Counted from the first letter of the stretch, positions 1 to 8,529 are shown. The stretch is 22,152 bases of DNA from JAAYCB01 sp012744395 (GCA_028703175.1 JAQVNJ010000103.1:1-22152), one strand, 5' to 3'. Translations and numbers: made by a program. The notes: a model not told the origin generated them from the sequence alone.

Positions 1-32
1 TCCAAAACAGCCTGCGCGGGCGCGTTCCGGCG

Positions 33-1616
33 ATGCTTGCAGCCGCTATCGTCGGCGGACTCTGCTGCCAGATCGCTACCGCGGCCGACGCGGCGGAACG
101 CCCCAATATCCTCTTGATCTACTGCGACGACCACGCCTACCAGGCGATCAGCGCCTACCAGCAGGTGTCGGCCTACCGGCTGAATCTCAACCAGACGCCC
201 AACATCGATCGGCTGGCCGACGAGGGCATGCGGTTCGACAATTGCTTCGTCACCAATTCGATCTGCGGTCCATGCCGGGCGGTGGTCCAGACGGGCAAGT
301 ACAGCCACAAGAACGGGTTCTATACCAACGGCAACAAGTTCGACGGCGCCCAGCAGACCTTCCCCAAGCTGCTCCAGAAAGCCGGCTACCAGACGGCCGT
401 CGTCGGCAAGTGGCACCTCGGCGAGCACATGCGGCCCCAGGGGTACGACTACTCCGAGGTCCTCATCGGGCAGGGGCCCTACTACAATCCGGCGATGCTC
501 CGCAACGGCCAGCGCCGGCGCCACATCGGCTACACCACCGAGATCATCACCGACCTGGCCCTCGATTGGCTGAAGAACGGGCGCGACCAGACGCGGCCGT
601 TCCTGCTCATGTACCAGCACAAGGCCCCCCACCGCAACTGGCAGCCCGGCCCGAAACAGCTTGACTTGTACAAGGACGCGACGATCCCCGAGCCGGACAC
701 GCTCTTCGACGACTATGCTACGCGGGCCGCGCCGGCGAGAACCCAGGACATGTCGATCGAGAAGACGATGAATGCTGCCGACTTGAAGCTCACGCCGCCG
801 GCAGGGCTCACGGCTGAGCAGAAGGCGAAATGGGACGCAGCCTACGAGGAGGAGAACAGGGCGTTTCGCGAAGCGAACCTCCAAGGCCGGGACCTTGTGC
901 GATGGAAATATCAGCGCTACATGAAAGACTACCTCCGCACGATCGCCTCGGTTGACGAGAACGTCGGCCGCGTGCTCGACTATCTCGACGAGGCGGGGCT
1001 GGCCGCGAACACGGTCGTTGTTTACAGTTCCGACCAGGGGTTCTACCTGGGCGAGCACGGCTGGTTCGACAAGCGCTGGATGTACGAGGAGTCGCTGCGG
1101 ACGCCGCTGTTGATTCGTTGGCCGGGCACGGTCGAGCCGGGCAGCGTCAACAGAGACATCGTCTCGAACCTCGACTTCGCCGAGACGTTCCTGGAGATTG
1201 CCGGCGTGGAAGTGCCCGGCGAGATGCAGGGGCGGAGCCTCGTCCCGCTGTTGCAGGGGGCGACGCCGGCCGATTGGCGCACGTCGTTCTACTACCACTA
1301 CTACGAGTACCCCGGCGTGCATCGCGTCCGCCGCCACTGCGGCGTGGCCGACGGCCGGCTGAAGCTGATCCACTTCTACGAGCCCGACGTCGACCAGTGG
1401 GAGCTGTACGACGTGGCCAATGATCCGAAGGAGTTGAACAATGTCTTCGGGCGGCCGGAGTATGCGGCCGAGCAGGCCCGGCTTGCCGCGGAACTCGTCC
1501 GGCTCCGCCGGGAGCTTGAGGTGCCGGAGGCGGACCCGCCCGAGCCGCGGGGCGGCGCTGCGGAGGGGAAACGCCCCGCCGCCGGCCAGGGCAAGTCCGC
1601 GGGGACCAGTCGATGA
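33..1616 (+). CDS. exported sulfatase (type I, formylglycine-dependent)
   Basis: Hydrolyses sulfate esters, probably on sulfated polysaccharides, outside the cytoplasm. After a hydrophobic leader, RPNILLIYCDDH (residues 23-34) gives the metal-binding Asp pair. C78-G-P-C-R82 is the C-x-P-x-R motif whose Cys is converted to formylglycine. GKWHLG (125-130) supplies Lys126 and His128, and SSDQG (332-336) with Lys347 completes the site. A C-terminal extension with YDVANDPKELNNV is typical of planctomycete sulfatases. The tail after about residue 495 is Pro/Gly/Ala-rich and looks disordered. The frame is open to the left edge and codes two Arg just before this Met, so the real start is probably outside the window and this Met lies within the signal peptide. 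The substrate cannot be read from sequence. Family assignment is firm. Confidence 0.93.
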   Translation: MLAAAIVGGLCCQIATAADAAERPNILLIYCDDHAYQAISAYQQVSAYRLNLNQTPNIDRLADEGMRFDNCFVTNSICGPCRAVVQTGKYSHKNGFYTNGNKFDGAQQTFPKLLQKAGYQTAVVGKWHLGEHMRPQGYDYSEVLIGQGPYYNPAMLRNGQRRRHIGYTTEIITDLALDWLKNGRDQTRPFLLMYQHKAPHRNWQPGPKQLDLYKDATIPEPDTLFDDYATRAAPARTQDMSIEKTMNAADLKLTPPAGLTAEQKAKWDAAYEEENRAFREANLQGRDLVRWKYQRYMKDYLRTIASVDENVGRVLDYLDEAGLAANTVVVYSSDQGFYLGEHGWFDKRWMYEESLRTPLLIRWPGTVEPGSVNRDIVSNLDFAETFLEIAGVEVPGEMQGRSLVPLLQGATPADWRTSFYYHYYEYPGVHRVRRHCGVADGRLKLIHFYEPDVDQWELYDVANDPKELNNVFGRPEYAAEQARLAAELVRLRRELEVPEADPPEPRGGAAEGKRPAAGQGKSAGTSR

Positions 1617-1618
1617 CG

Positions 1619-1637
1619 GCCTGCCGCGCCGGCGGGC
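1619..1637 (+). terminator. hairpin just after the sulfatase stop
   Basis: An 8-bp stem (GCCTGCCG / CGGCGGGC, one G-T pair) with a 3-nt loop begins 3 nt after the stop codon. There is no T-run after it, so it is terminator-like rather than a classical intrinsic terminator. Confidence 0.35.
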
Positions 1638-1962
1638 AATCGACTCGGTCTCCGCATCGAGCCGACGGCTCTGGGTGCATACCCGCCAAGCAGGTCTTGA
1701 CAACGATCGCGCGGCGGCCCATCTTTAATGCGTATCGTCGTGAGCGCCGATTCGGCGCGCCCTCCTACGACTTCCCGCCACGTGCATGGAGGCTTCCTTG
1801 TTCCAGCAGCCCTCGCCGTCTCCTGCGGCGGCGCCTAATCGCAGCAACAAGGGGATATCGTTCGGATGTTGGGACGCCAGGCCGGCTTGCGCGGCGGCTT
1901 GGTCCGCTCCTGCTCGATTGATTCCGCCGCTTGCCCAGCGCGTTGTGGACGCGACTTGAAAG
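1638..1962. other. intergenic region upstream of the FHA gene
   Basis: I see no convincing gene here. A TTGACA at 1697-1702 is followed by TTTAAT at 1724-1729, but the 21-nt spacing is too long for a good promoter. A 15-bp near-perfect palindrome, GCGCCGATTCGGCGC, lies at 1744-1758. It could be an operator, but nothing else supports that. Confidence 0.3.
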
Positions 1963-2301
1963 ATGAAAGTCAAACTGATCGAACTGAACCCGCTCGGCCA
2001 TAACCGAAAAGTGGTCCTGGAGAAGTTGCCGGCCGTGTTGGGACGCAGCAGCTCTTCGCAGGTCCTCGTGGAGGACCAGTGGGTCAGCCGGCGCCACTGC
2101 CAGCTGGACGAGGTCGGCGGACTGCTGGTTGTTCGCGACTTGGGCTCAAGACATGGCACCTATGTCAATGGGATGCGGGTCGCCGAGGCGAGACTCCTCC
2201 CTGACGACAAGCTCACCGTCGGCTTGACGAGTTTCGTGGCCAGCTACCGGGGCGGCTTTCGCGCGGCTCGCCCGGCCGGTTGTCTCGCCACGGACCGGTA
2301 G
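1963..2301 (+). CDS. FHA domain protein
   Basis: A small cytoplasmic protein of 112 aa that is essentially a single forkhead-associated domain, a phosphothreonine-binding module. The hallmark residues are in order: LGRSS (26-30), SRRH (42-45) and GSRHGTYVNG (61-70). There is no signal peptide, membrane segment or second domain. The C-terminal 20 residues are Arg/Ala-rich and not part of the fold. The next gene, 241 nt downstream on the same strand, encodes a PAS/SpoIIE phosphatase, so a phospho-signalling pair is plausible, though the gap argues against tight coupling. The ribosome binding site is weak (GAAAG next to the ATG). The domain call is secure; the partner is unknown. Confidence 0.88.
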   Translation: MKVKLIELNPLGHNRKVVLEKLPAVLGRSSSSQVLVEDQWVSRRHCQLDEVGGLLVVRDLGSRHGTYVNGMRVAEARLLPDDKLTVGLTSFVASYRGGFRAARPAGCLATDR

Positions 2302-2542
2302 CGGCGTTGGGCCGTGGGCCGCGCCCTGACACGGCCCGCGGAGCCGCCAGCCGCCGCGAAATCCCGGCCAGCCCCGCTGCCAGGAGCCTCCGCCGCGCTC
2401 CGCGCCCGTCGGGGAAAGCGGCTGATCCGCCCGCACCGTCACGGCGTCCGGGCGGCTCGACTGGCTGCCCGGCAGACTGGCGGGCAACGGCCGAATCGAG
2501 TATCCTCGACTGCCGAGGGTCAACAGAGGGAATGCGGGATTC

Positions 2543-4162
2543 ATGACTCGGCAAACGGGCCGCGAGAAGAAGAAATCCGACTCGGCGCCCGCTCCCCCGC
2601 CATCCGCGGCGGGCTGGCCGCCGGGCGATGCCGACGCGCTGCGGCAGGCGCTTCGCGAAAGCGAAGCCCGCTACCGTCGGCTTCTCGACGCGGTCACCGA
2701 TTACGCCTACGCTGTCCGGGTCCACCAGGGAGAGCCGATTGCCACCGAGCACACCTCCGGATGCATCTCGGTGACCGGCTACCGCCCGGAAGATTTCCAG
2801 TCCGATCCGTTTCTCTGGATCAAGATGGTCCATCCGGACGACCAGGAGACGGTGCTGAAGCGCTCCAGAGACGTTCTCCGTCGGGACGCCGAGCCCCTCG
2901 AACACCGGATTCTCCACCGCGACGGCTCAACCCGCTGGGTCCGCAGCACGATCATCCGGCATCTTGAGGGCGAGACACTCGTCCGCTACGACGGCATCCT
3001 CCGCGATGTCACCGAGCGGCGGCGGTTGCAGGACTCCCTCCGCCAGTCGTCCACGTTCCTGCAAACGGTGCTCGACGCGATTCCGGAGATTACCCTGGTC
3101 GTCGACGCGCAGCGGCGGATCATCCTCGCCAACCGGGTGGCCCAGTCGCTGGCCCAAGAACGGGCCCCGCTCGTCGAGCAGATGACCTGCGGCGCGTTGT
3201 TCTATCCCGGTTGCCCCAACTGCCACGAGGAGGCCGGGTGCCCCGTGTCCCAGGTCCTGGCAAGCAACAGCCCCGCGATCGTCACGCGGGGGTTCCGCAG
3301 CCCGGACGGCGCCCAGATGGTCATGGAAGTCAGCGCTGCTCCGATCGCCAACGGCGGCGAGGTCAGCGCGGTCGTCATGTCCTGCCGCGACATCACCACC
3401 CGGCGGCGGATCGAGCAGGCCCTGCACGAGACGGAATTGCAGCTGCTGACCGCCCAGAGAATCCAGGAGCACCTTCTGCCCAAGCAGGCCCCGGATCTTC
3501 CCGGGCTGGACATCGCCGGCGCGCTTTATCCGGCCGAGTTCGCCTCCGGGGATTACTACGACTATTTGCCGATGGCGGGCGATTGCCTGGGCCTGGTCAT
3601 CGGCGATGTCACCGGCCACGGATTCAGCTCCGCCCTGATCATGTCCCTGACCCAGGTCCTGATCCGGATGTTGGTCGAGGCCCACGACGAGATCCCCCAA
3701 GTCTTGCGGCACGCCAACTCCGTCCTCTGCCGAGCCACCAGCGAATATCACTTCGTCACGCTCTTCTGCGGCCGCATCGACACCGGGCGCCGCGAACTCG
3801 TCTACGCCAGCGCCGGCCATCCGCCGGGCTACCTGATCGGCCGCGACGGAGAGGTGAAACGCTGGCTCGAGAGCACCTCGCACCCCCTCGGCATGTTTCC
3901 CGACATCGGCTTTCCGACATCGGGCCCGATCCACCTCGAATCCGGCGACATCCTCGTGCTGGTTACCGACGGAATCGAGGAGGCGCGCAAGCCGGATGGG
4001 GAACTGTTCGGCCGCCAGCGGGTGATCGACGTTGTCCGGCGGCACCGGCAGCGGTCCGCCGAGGAAATCGCCAGGAAACTCTGCCGGACGGCGCGCGAAT
4101 TCGCCGGACGGATCACCCCCCAAGACGACACCACGGCGGTCATCGTCCGCGTCCTCGAGTGA
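2543..4162 (+). CDS. PAS-PAS-SpoIIE (PP2C-type) serine/threonine phosphatase
   Basis: A cytoplasmic sensor phosphatase of the RsbU/SpoIIE class, 539 aa. The first PAS/PAC unit spans about 44-158 (PAC part HRILHRDGSTRWVRS), the second about 172-285, then a short linker helix, then the phosphatase at about 320-539. Metal-binding acidic residues are visible at SGDYYD (335-340), GDVTGHG (354-360), TDG (475-477) and QDDT (527-530). In related systems such enzymes dephosphorylate an anti-sigma-factor antagonist and so control an alternative sigma factor or a secreted-product pathway. No antagonist or kinase gene is in the window. PAS 2 carries four closely spaced Cys (216, 224, 227, 233), which could bind a metal or sense redox state; this is inference. 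A purine-rich AGAGGGAA lies roughly 10 nt before the ATG. Confidence 0.92.
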   Translation: MTRQTGREKKKSDSAPAPPPSAAGWPPGDADALRQALRESEARYRRLLDAVTDYAYAVRVHQGEPIATEHTSGCISVTGYRPEDFQSDPFLWIKMVHPDDQETVLKRSRDVLRRDAEPLEHRILHRDGSTRWVRSTIIRHLEGETLVRYDGILRDVTERRRLQDSLRQSSTFLQTVLDAIPEITLVVDAQRRIILANRVAQSLAQERAPLVEQMTCGALFYPGCPNCHEEAGCPVSQVLASNSPAIVTRGFRSPDGAQMVMEVSAAPIANGGEVSAVVMSCRDITTRRRIEQALHETELQLLTAQRIQEHLLPKQAPDLPGLDIAGALYPAEFASGDYYDYLPMAGDCLGLVIGDVTGHGFSSALIMSLTQVLIRMLVEAHDEIPQVLRHANSVLCRATSEYHFVTLFCGRIDTGRRELVYASAGHPPGYLIGRDGEVKRWLESTSHPLGMFPDIGFPTSGPIHLESGDILVLVTDGIEEARKPDGELFGRQRVIDVVRRHRQRSAEEIARKLCRTAREFAGRITPQDDTTAVIVRVLE

Positions 4163-4558
4163 CCGCGCCCGCCAAGGTCTTCCTGTCTGGTGAACGGGAT
4201 TCATGCCGCGCGCGTTCCCCCTCGTCCCCAAGCGCCAGCTTGGAAGCGCAGCCATCTCCCGGGCGATGGCGTTCGCCATCTGCGGTGCCGCCTGCCGGGG
4301 GCCGCCAGCGAGCATTCCCGTGCTGGAAGCCTGGGGACGGGTCGGAGGCCCAACCCGAACCCCGGCGCCCAAGGCCGCGCGATGGGCGCCGCGCGGGCGA
4401 TTGCCCGGGGCTGGGCGATTGCCCGGGGCTTGCCCCGCCCATGGGCCGCTACTAGTCTAGAAGGCGGAGAAGAGCCACTTACCGCGGGAAGACACGGCCC
4501 GCCGAGGCATGCGTCGGGGTGGGGACGATTGACCGAACCCTTGTCGGAGTGCTGGCGA
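4163..4558. other. intergenic region with palindrome and 18-nt tandem duplication
   Basis: I see no gene. It holds a palindrome of the dispersed family (4223-4248) and an exact 18-nt tandem duplication, GGGCGATTGCCCGGGGCT, at 4395-4412 and 4413-4430. Each copy contains a short GGGC/GCCC hairpin. No convincing promoter was seen for the lipoprotein gene that follows. Confidence 0.5.
4223..4248. repeat. dispersed palindrome, copy 1 (degenerate)
   Basis: It contains CCCCAAGCGCCAGCTTGG, matching the core CCCAAGC-N3/4-GCTTGG shared with copies at 12851-12876 and 16683-16708. The outer arms have diverged. Confidence 0.5.
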
Positions 4559-5026
4559 ATGAACGCAATCTCCGTATCGCGGGGCGTTGGGCTGTGCGCC
4601 GGACTGCTGGCCTTCTCGATCGGCTGCGGCGACTCGGGGCCCAAGAATCCGAAGACCTACCCGGTCAGCGGTACCGTCACCTACAAGGGCGAGCCGGTGG
4701 TTGATGCGAATCTGAATTTTCAGCCCGCCGTCGGTTCGGACAATGCCTTTGCCAAGACCAACTCGGAGGGCAAGTACGAGTTGATGACGTTTGAGCACGG
4801 CGACGGCGCCGTGCCCGGCGATTACCGGGTCTCGATCACGAAATACGAATCGCCGCCGCCTCCCCCGGCCAGGCCGTCGATGGCCGGCTATGTTCCGCCC
4901 CCCCGCCGCGCGGCGGCGTTCTCGAAGAACCTGCTCCCCAGGAAGTATTCGAATGCCGCCCATTCCGGCCTGACCGCCAAGGTCGTCGCGGGCCGGAACA
5001 CGTTCGACTTTGTTCTGGCCGATTGA
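4559..5026 (+). CDS. small lipoprotein with carboxypeptidase-regulatory-like (transthyretin-like) fold
   Basis: A 155-aa exported protein. A hydrophobic leader ends in SIGC (residues 20-23), a slightly imperfect lipobox, so lipidation at Cys23 is likely. The mature part begins with YPVSGTVTYKGEPVVDANLNF, the standard start of planctomycete carboxypeptidase-regulatory-like beta-sandwich proteins, and ends with GLTAKVVAGRNTFDFVLAD. A Pro-rich loop (ESPPPPPARP) interrupts the fold near residue 100. The ATG was chosen because the leader starts there; the frame is open further upstream but that part does not look coding. In many planctomycetes a protein like this sits beside a DUF1559 gene, as it does here. 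The function of the pair is unknown. Confidence 0.85.
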   Translation: MNAISVSRGVGLCAGLLAFSIGCGDSGPKNPKTYPVSGTVTYKGEPVVDANLNFQPAVGSDNAFAKTNSEGKYELMTFEHGDGAVPGDYRVSITKYESPPPPPARPSMAGYVPPPRRAAAFSKNLLPRKYSNAAHSGLTAKVVAGRNTFDFVLAD

Positions 5027-5030
5027 CGCC

Positions 5031-5053
5031 GCTCGGCGCGCCCCGCGCCGAGC
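5031..5053 (+). terminator. strong hairpin after the lipoprotein gene
   Basis: A perfect 10-bp stem, GCTCGGCGCG / CGCGCCGAGC, with a 3-nt CCC loop starts 4 nt after the stop codon and ends 37 nt before a promoter for the next gene. No T-run follows. Its position argues that it ends the lipoprotein transcript or protects the mRNA 3' end. Confidence 0.55.
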
Positions 5054-5090
5054 CGGGGTCGAAGCGCGGCGTCGGGTTTTCCCCAAATGA

Positions 5091-5120
5091 TTGACAGCCG
5101 CCACTCGGGGGGAGTATGAT
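5091..5120 (+). promoter_or_regulatory. sigma-70-like promoter for the DUF1559 gene
   Basis: A perfect -35 box TTGACA (5091-5096) is followed after 18 nt by TATGAT (5115-5120), five of six matches to the -10 consensus. Transcription would start near 5127, giving a leader of roughly 75 nt before the ATG at 5201. Confidence 0.6.
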
Positions 5121-5200
5121 TCGGCTGGCTTGTGGCAAGAGCCCTGTCTGCTGCGGAGTCGGCCGCGACTTGTTCCCTCTTGTTCTTTCGGGGGTGTGCC

Positions 5201-6268
5201 ATGGTTCCCACCTCGCGTGGAAGGCGGGCGTTTACGCTGGTCGAGCTGCTCGTGGTGATTGCGATTATCGGCATCCTGATGGCCATCCTCCTGCCCGCCG
5301 TGCAGGCCGCCCGGGAAGCGGCCCGTCGCTCCCAATGCACGAATGGATTGAAGCAGTTGGGGCTGGCCAACCACAACTACCACTCCACGCACGGGGCCTT
5401 GCCCTTTCGCCGCGGCGGAACGTGCTGCTACCCCGGCGCCAACAACGGCGGCCGCTTGAGCGCATTCGTGGCCCTAATGCCTTATTACGAGCAGGGAGTG
5501 CTCTACGATCACATCCGGGCGGGCGACGTGGCCAATGGGATCAGCCCCGGTGGACCTTACGCCTGGGCGAGTTGGCACGTCTGGGATACCGCGCCCGCGA
5601 TCCTCTCCTGCCCGTCGGACGCCGCCCGCGTCGGCCGCATGCACAACTACGCGTTCTGCATCGGCGACGGCACGACCGGCCTGAATCCGGGCTATTCGGA
5701 GGGCAATCGCGGCGTTTTCGGGCAAGCGACACGGTTTTCGAGCATCTCCGACGGCTTGAGCAACACGATCATGATGAGCGAACGGATCCGCGCCGGCTGG
5801 AACGATGACGCAATCCAGCCCCGCGTCGCCCTCTCCCAAGAAGTTGAAGTCGTTCTGGGAATCGCCAACGGAATTGCCGGTGTCGACATGCAGCCCAATC
5901 TCTGCCTGCTGGCGACCAACGGCAGGTATTATCGGCCGGGCGTGGTTGTCAAGGCGCTGTGGGGGCACTGCTACACGGACGGCCAGGCGGAACGCACCGG
6001 TTTTACGACGGTTCTCCCCCCCAATGCCCCCGCCTGCTCGACGGGCAACGAGCCGAGCGCCGACAACAACGACGGGCTGCTGCCCCCCTCCAGCCGCCAT
6101 CCCGGCGGCGTGAATGTCTTGATGGGCGACGGCTCCGTCCGCTTCATTGCCGAGACGATCGACACCGGCAACCTGGGCCAGCCTCCGGCGGGCTCGGGCC
6201 ACAGCACGTACGGCGTCTGGGGCGCAATGGGCTCGATCGCCGGCGGCGAGTCGATCGCCATGCCATGA
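5201..6268 (+). CDS. DUF1559 protein with prepilin-type N-terminal signal
   Basis: A 355-aa protein of the large planctomycete DUF1559 family, which resembles type II secretion/type IV pilus pseudopilins. The N-terminus GRRA|FTLVELLVVIAIIG is a class III prepilin signal, with cleavage before Phe11, Glu at +5 and a single long hydrophobic helix that would hold it in the inner membrane. Next comes the family signature AVQAAREAARRSQC with NGLKQLGLANHNYH. The C-terminus carries SRHPGGVNVLMGDGSVRFI, the conserved H-x-GG-x-N-x5-DGSVRF end. The ATG at 5201 was chosen because GGGGGTG lies about 5 nt upstream and the prepilin leader begins there. Planctomycete genomes carry dozens of paralogues whose role is not established. 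Confidence 0.93.
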   Translation: MVPTSRGRRAFTLVELLVVIAIIGILMAILLPAVQAAREAARRSQCTNGLKQLGLANHNYHSTHGALPFRRGGTCCYPGANNGGRLSAFVALMPYYEQGVLYDHIRAGDVANGISPGGPYAWASWHVWDTAPAILSCPSDAARVGRMHNYAFCIGDGTTGLNPGYSEGNRGVFGQATRFSSISDGLSNTIMMSERIRAGWNDDAIQPRVALSQEVEVVLGIANGIAGVDMQPNLCLLATNGRYYRPGVVVKALWGHCYTDGQAERTGFTTVLPPNAPACSTGNEPSADNNDGLLPPSSRHPGGVNVLMGDGSVRFIAETIDTGNLGQPPAGSGHSTYGVWGAMGSIAGGESIAMP

Positions 6269-6337
6269 CCTTCGCCCTTCGACCTTCGTCATTCTTTCGA
6301 CATTTGACTTTCCACATTCGTCATTTTTCCATCCTCC

Positions 6338-7468
6338 GTGAACACGTACCGCATCGGAATCATCGGTTTCGGCTTCATCGGCAAGGTGCATGCCTACGGC
6401 TACCGCAACCTGCCGCTGTTCTACGATCCCGTGCCGCTCGAGGCACGGATCACCCACGTGGTCACCTCGCGGCCGGAGACCGCCGAGAAAGCGCGGCGCG
6501 TCTTGGACGCCTCGTCGGCCGCGACGGACTACCGGGCGGTGACCGAGAATCCCGCGATCGACATCGTCCACATCTGCACGCCCAACAGCGCGCACAAGGC
6601 CGCCCTGCTCTCGGCGATCCGCCAGCAGAAGCACATTTTCTGCGACAAGCCCCTCGTGGCCAGCGGCGAGGAGGCCGACCAGGTCGAGGCCGGGCTGGCC
6701 GGCTACCGGGGGATCGCCCAGATGACCTTTCACAATCGGTTCTTCCCGGCGATGATCCACGCCCGGCAGCTGGTCGAACAAGAGGCCCTCGGCCAGGTGC
6801 TCCAGTTCCGCGCCGCCTACCTGCAAAGCGGCAGCGCCGATCCCGCTGCGCCGCTGCGCTGGAAACTCACGGCGGCCGGCGGCGGTGGGGCGATTGCCGA
6901 CATCGGCTCCCACGTGCTCGATGCGATCGATTGGCTGATCGGCCCGTTCGAATCGTTTCAAGCCGCCACCCAGATCGCGTTTCCGGAGCGGCCCTTGCCG
7001 GGCGGCGCGAATGCCAAGGGGAAGGTCGACGCGGAGGACTGCGTGCTGGCGATTGCCCGGTTGAAGTCGGGCGGGGTGGGGATTCTCGAAGCGTCGAAGA
7101 TCGCCACGGGGACGGAAGACGAACTGCGGCTGGAGATCCACGGCACGCGCGGCGCGCTGCGGTTCAACCTGATGGATCCCCATCATCTGGAATTCTACGA
7201 CGCGCGGGCCGCCTACCCGCCGGCGGGGTCGCGCGGGTGGACCCGGATCGACACCGGCCAGCGTTACGATCCTCCGGCGACTTCCTTTCCCAGCCCCAAG
7301 GCGGCCACGGGCTGGCTCCGCGGCCATGTCGCGTGCCTGGCGAATTTTCTCCGTGCGGTGGCCCGTGGCCGCCCCGCCGAACCCGATCTTCGCCAAGGCA
7401 TCCGCGTGCAACGCTGGATGGAGGCCCTCCGCCGGTCCGCTCGCGACGGCCGGCGTATTGAAGTCTGA
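6338..7468 (+). CDS. Gfo/Idh/MocA-family NAD(P)-dependent oxidoreductase
   Basis: A cytoplasmic sugar or inositol dehydrogenase-like enzyme, 376 aa. The Rossmann fold opens with IGIIGFGFIGKVHA (6-19). DKP (103-105) replaces the EKP found in most members and carries the catalytic-domain Lys. GGGAIADIGSHVLDAIDWL (about 186-204) is the usual substrate-pocket helix with Asp and His. The GTG start at 6338 was chosen because the Rossmann strand follows directly; the T/C-rich sequence before it has no clear Shine-Dalgarno site. The stop codon overlaps the start of the next gene (TGATG at 7466-7470), so this enzyme and the kinase-like protein are probably translated together. The substrate is unknown. 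Confidence 0.92.
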   Translation: MNTYRIGIIGFGFIGKVHAYGYRNLPLFYDPVPLEARITHVVTSRPETAEKARRVLDASSAATDYRAVTENPAIDIVHICTPNSAHKAALLSAIRQQKHIFCDKPLVASGEEADQVEAGLAGYRGIAQMTFHNRFFPAMIHARQLVEQEALGQVLQFRAAYLQSGSADPAAPLRWKLTAAGGGGAIADIGSHVLDAIDWLIGPFESFQAATQIAFPERPLPGGANAKGKVDAEDCVLAIARLKSGGVGILEASKIATGTEDELRLEIHGTRGALRFNLMDPHHLEFYDARAAYPPAGSRGWTRIDTGQRYDPPATSFPSPKAATGWLRGHVACLANFLRAVARGRPAEPDLRQGIRVQRWMEALRRSARDGRRIEV

Positions 7469-8529
7469 TGGCTGAATGTCCCGATCCTCTTGCCGTGCTG
7501 GCGGCGTATCCGGCGGTGGTCCGTCCAACGAGGCTCCTGGCCCTCGGCGGGGCCGGCGGCTTCAGCGGCGCGCGGTTCTGGCGGGCGGAGGCGGAGGCGG
7601 GGCCGTACTGCCTCCGCCGCTGGCCGGCGGACTATCCCGGGCCCGCCGAACTGCGATTCATCCACGCCGTGCTGCGGCACGCGCGCGAGCGGGGCTTCTG
7701 CCTGGCCCCAGTCCCGCTGGAAGCCCGCGGCGGCCAGCCGTACGTCTCCCGCGGCGGCCACCTCTGGGAACTCTCCCCCTGGATGCCCGGCAAGGCCGAT
7801 TTCGCCGCCTCGCCGACCGCGCCGCGCCTGAAGGCGGCGGCGGCCTGTCTGGCCGAATTTCATCGGGCGGTCGAGGATCTCTGTTGGACCGGCTCGTCCA
7901 GCGGGCCTGGTGCGACGCGCGGCGAGGGCCCCTCGCCGGGGATCGCGCATCGGCTGGCGGTCCTGCGGGAATGGCTCACCGTGCGGGCGCGGCTTCTGCA
8001 CGATGCGCTGGCTGGGCCGGCGGCCTGGCCGGAAATCGCTGACCGCGCCGAACGCGTGCTCAAGCTTCTGCCCCGGGCGGCGCCGGCGGTCTACGACCAA
8101 CTGGCTTCCGTCCAGCGCCATCGGGTGCCGCTGCAACCATGCCTCGGCGACATCTGGCACGACCATCTCCTCTACCAAGGCGACCGCGTGACCGGGTTGG
8201 TCGATTTCGGTGCGATGCGATGGGATAATGTGTCATGCGATCTGGCCCGGCTTCTCGGCAGCCTTGCGGGGAGCAACCGAGCGCTCTGGGAGGTTGGCGT
8301 GTCCGCCTACGAGGCGGTGCGGCCGGTCTCGGAAGCCGAACGGAACCTGGCCAATGCGTTTGATGTCAGCGGGCTCCTGCTCGGCGCGCTCAATTGGGCA
8401 AGCTGGACAATTCTGGATGGCCGTGTCTTCGAGGAACCCTGCGCGGTCTTGCAGCGTATGGACGACTTGATAGCGCGGCTCGAGACGCTACAATTTGACA
8501 TCCCCAACCGGAGGGGGCTTGTTCTGTAA
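7468..8529 (+). CDS. APH-type phosphotransferase (small-molecule kinase-like)
   Basis: A 353-aa cytoplasmic protein of the aminoglycoside phosphotransferase/choline kinase superfamily. The catalytic loop reads CLGDIWHDHLLY (225-236): Asp228 would be the base, but the usual H-G-D start is L-G-D and the metal-binding Asn is replaced by His233. The second metal ligand is intact in GLVDFG (243-248). A conserved-looking LWELSPWMPGKADF (99-112) lies in the hinge region. It starts on the last base of the preceding oxidoreductase gene, which points to a shared pathway, perhaps phosphorylation of the sugar or polyol handled by that enzyme; this is inference. The substituted Asn leaves open an altered or lost kinase activity. 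Confidence 0.85.
   Translation: MAECPDPLAVLAAYPAVVRPTRLLALGGAGGFSGARFWRAEAEAGPYCLRRWPADYPGPAELRFIHAVLRHARERGFCLAPVPLEARGGQPYVSRGGHLWELSPWMPGKADFAASPTAPRLKAAAACLAEFHRAVEDLCWTGSSSGPGATRGEGPSPGIAHRLAVLREWLTVRARLLHDALAGPAAWPEIADRAERVLKLLPRAAPAVYDQLASVQRHRVPLQPCLGDIWHDHLLYQGDRVTGLVDFGAMRWDNVSCDLARLLGSLAGSNRALWEVGVSAYEAVRPVSEAERNLANAFDVSGLLLGALNWASWTILDGRVFEEPCAVLQRMDDLIARLETLQFDIPNRRGLVL
8467..8494 (+). promoter_or_regulatory. sigma-70-like promoter for the DsbD gene, inside the preceding gene
   Basis: TTGATA (8467-8472) and TACAAT (8489-8494) each match consensus at five of six positions and are 16 nt apart. It lies in the last codons of the phosphotransferase gene. Transcription would begin near 8501, about 90 nt before the DsbD start. 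Confidence 0.5.

Noticed and set aside
1697..1729. Promoter-like TTGACA and TTTAAT upstream of the FHA gene
   Set aside because: The 21-nt spacing is outside the usual 16-18 range and the gene starts more than 230 nt downstream.
5474..7528. Long open frame on the - strand across the DUF1559 and oxidoreductase genes
   Set aside because: It is antisense to two clear genes, has no family features, and such frames are expected opposite GC-rich coding sequence.
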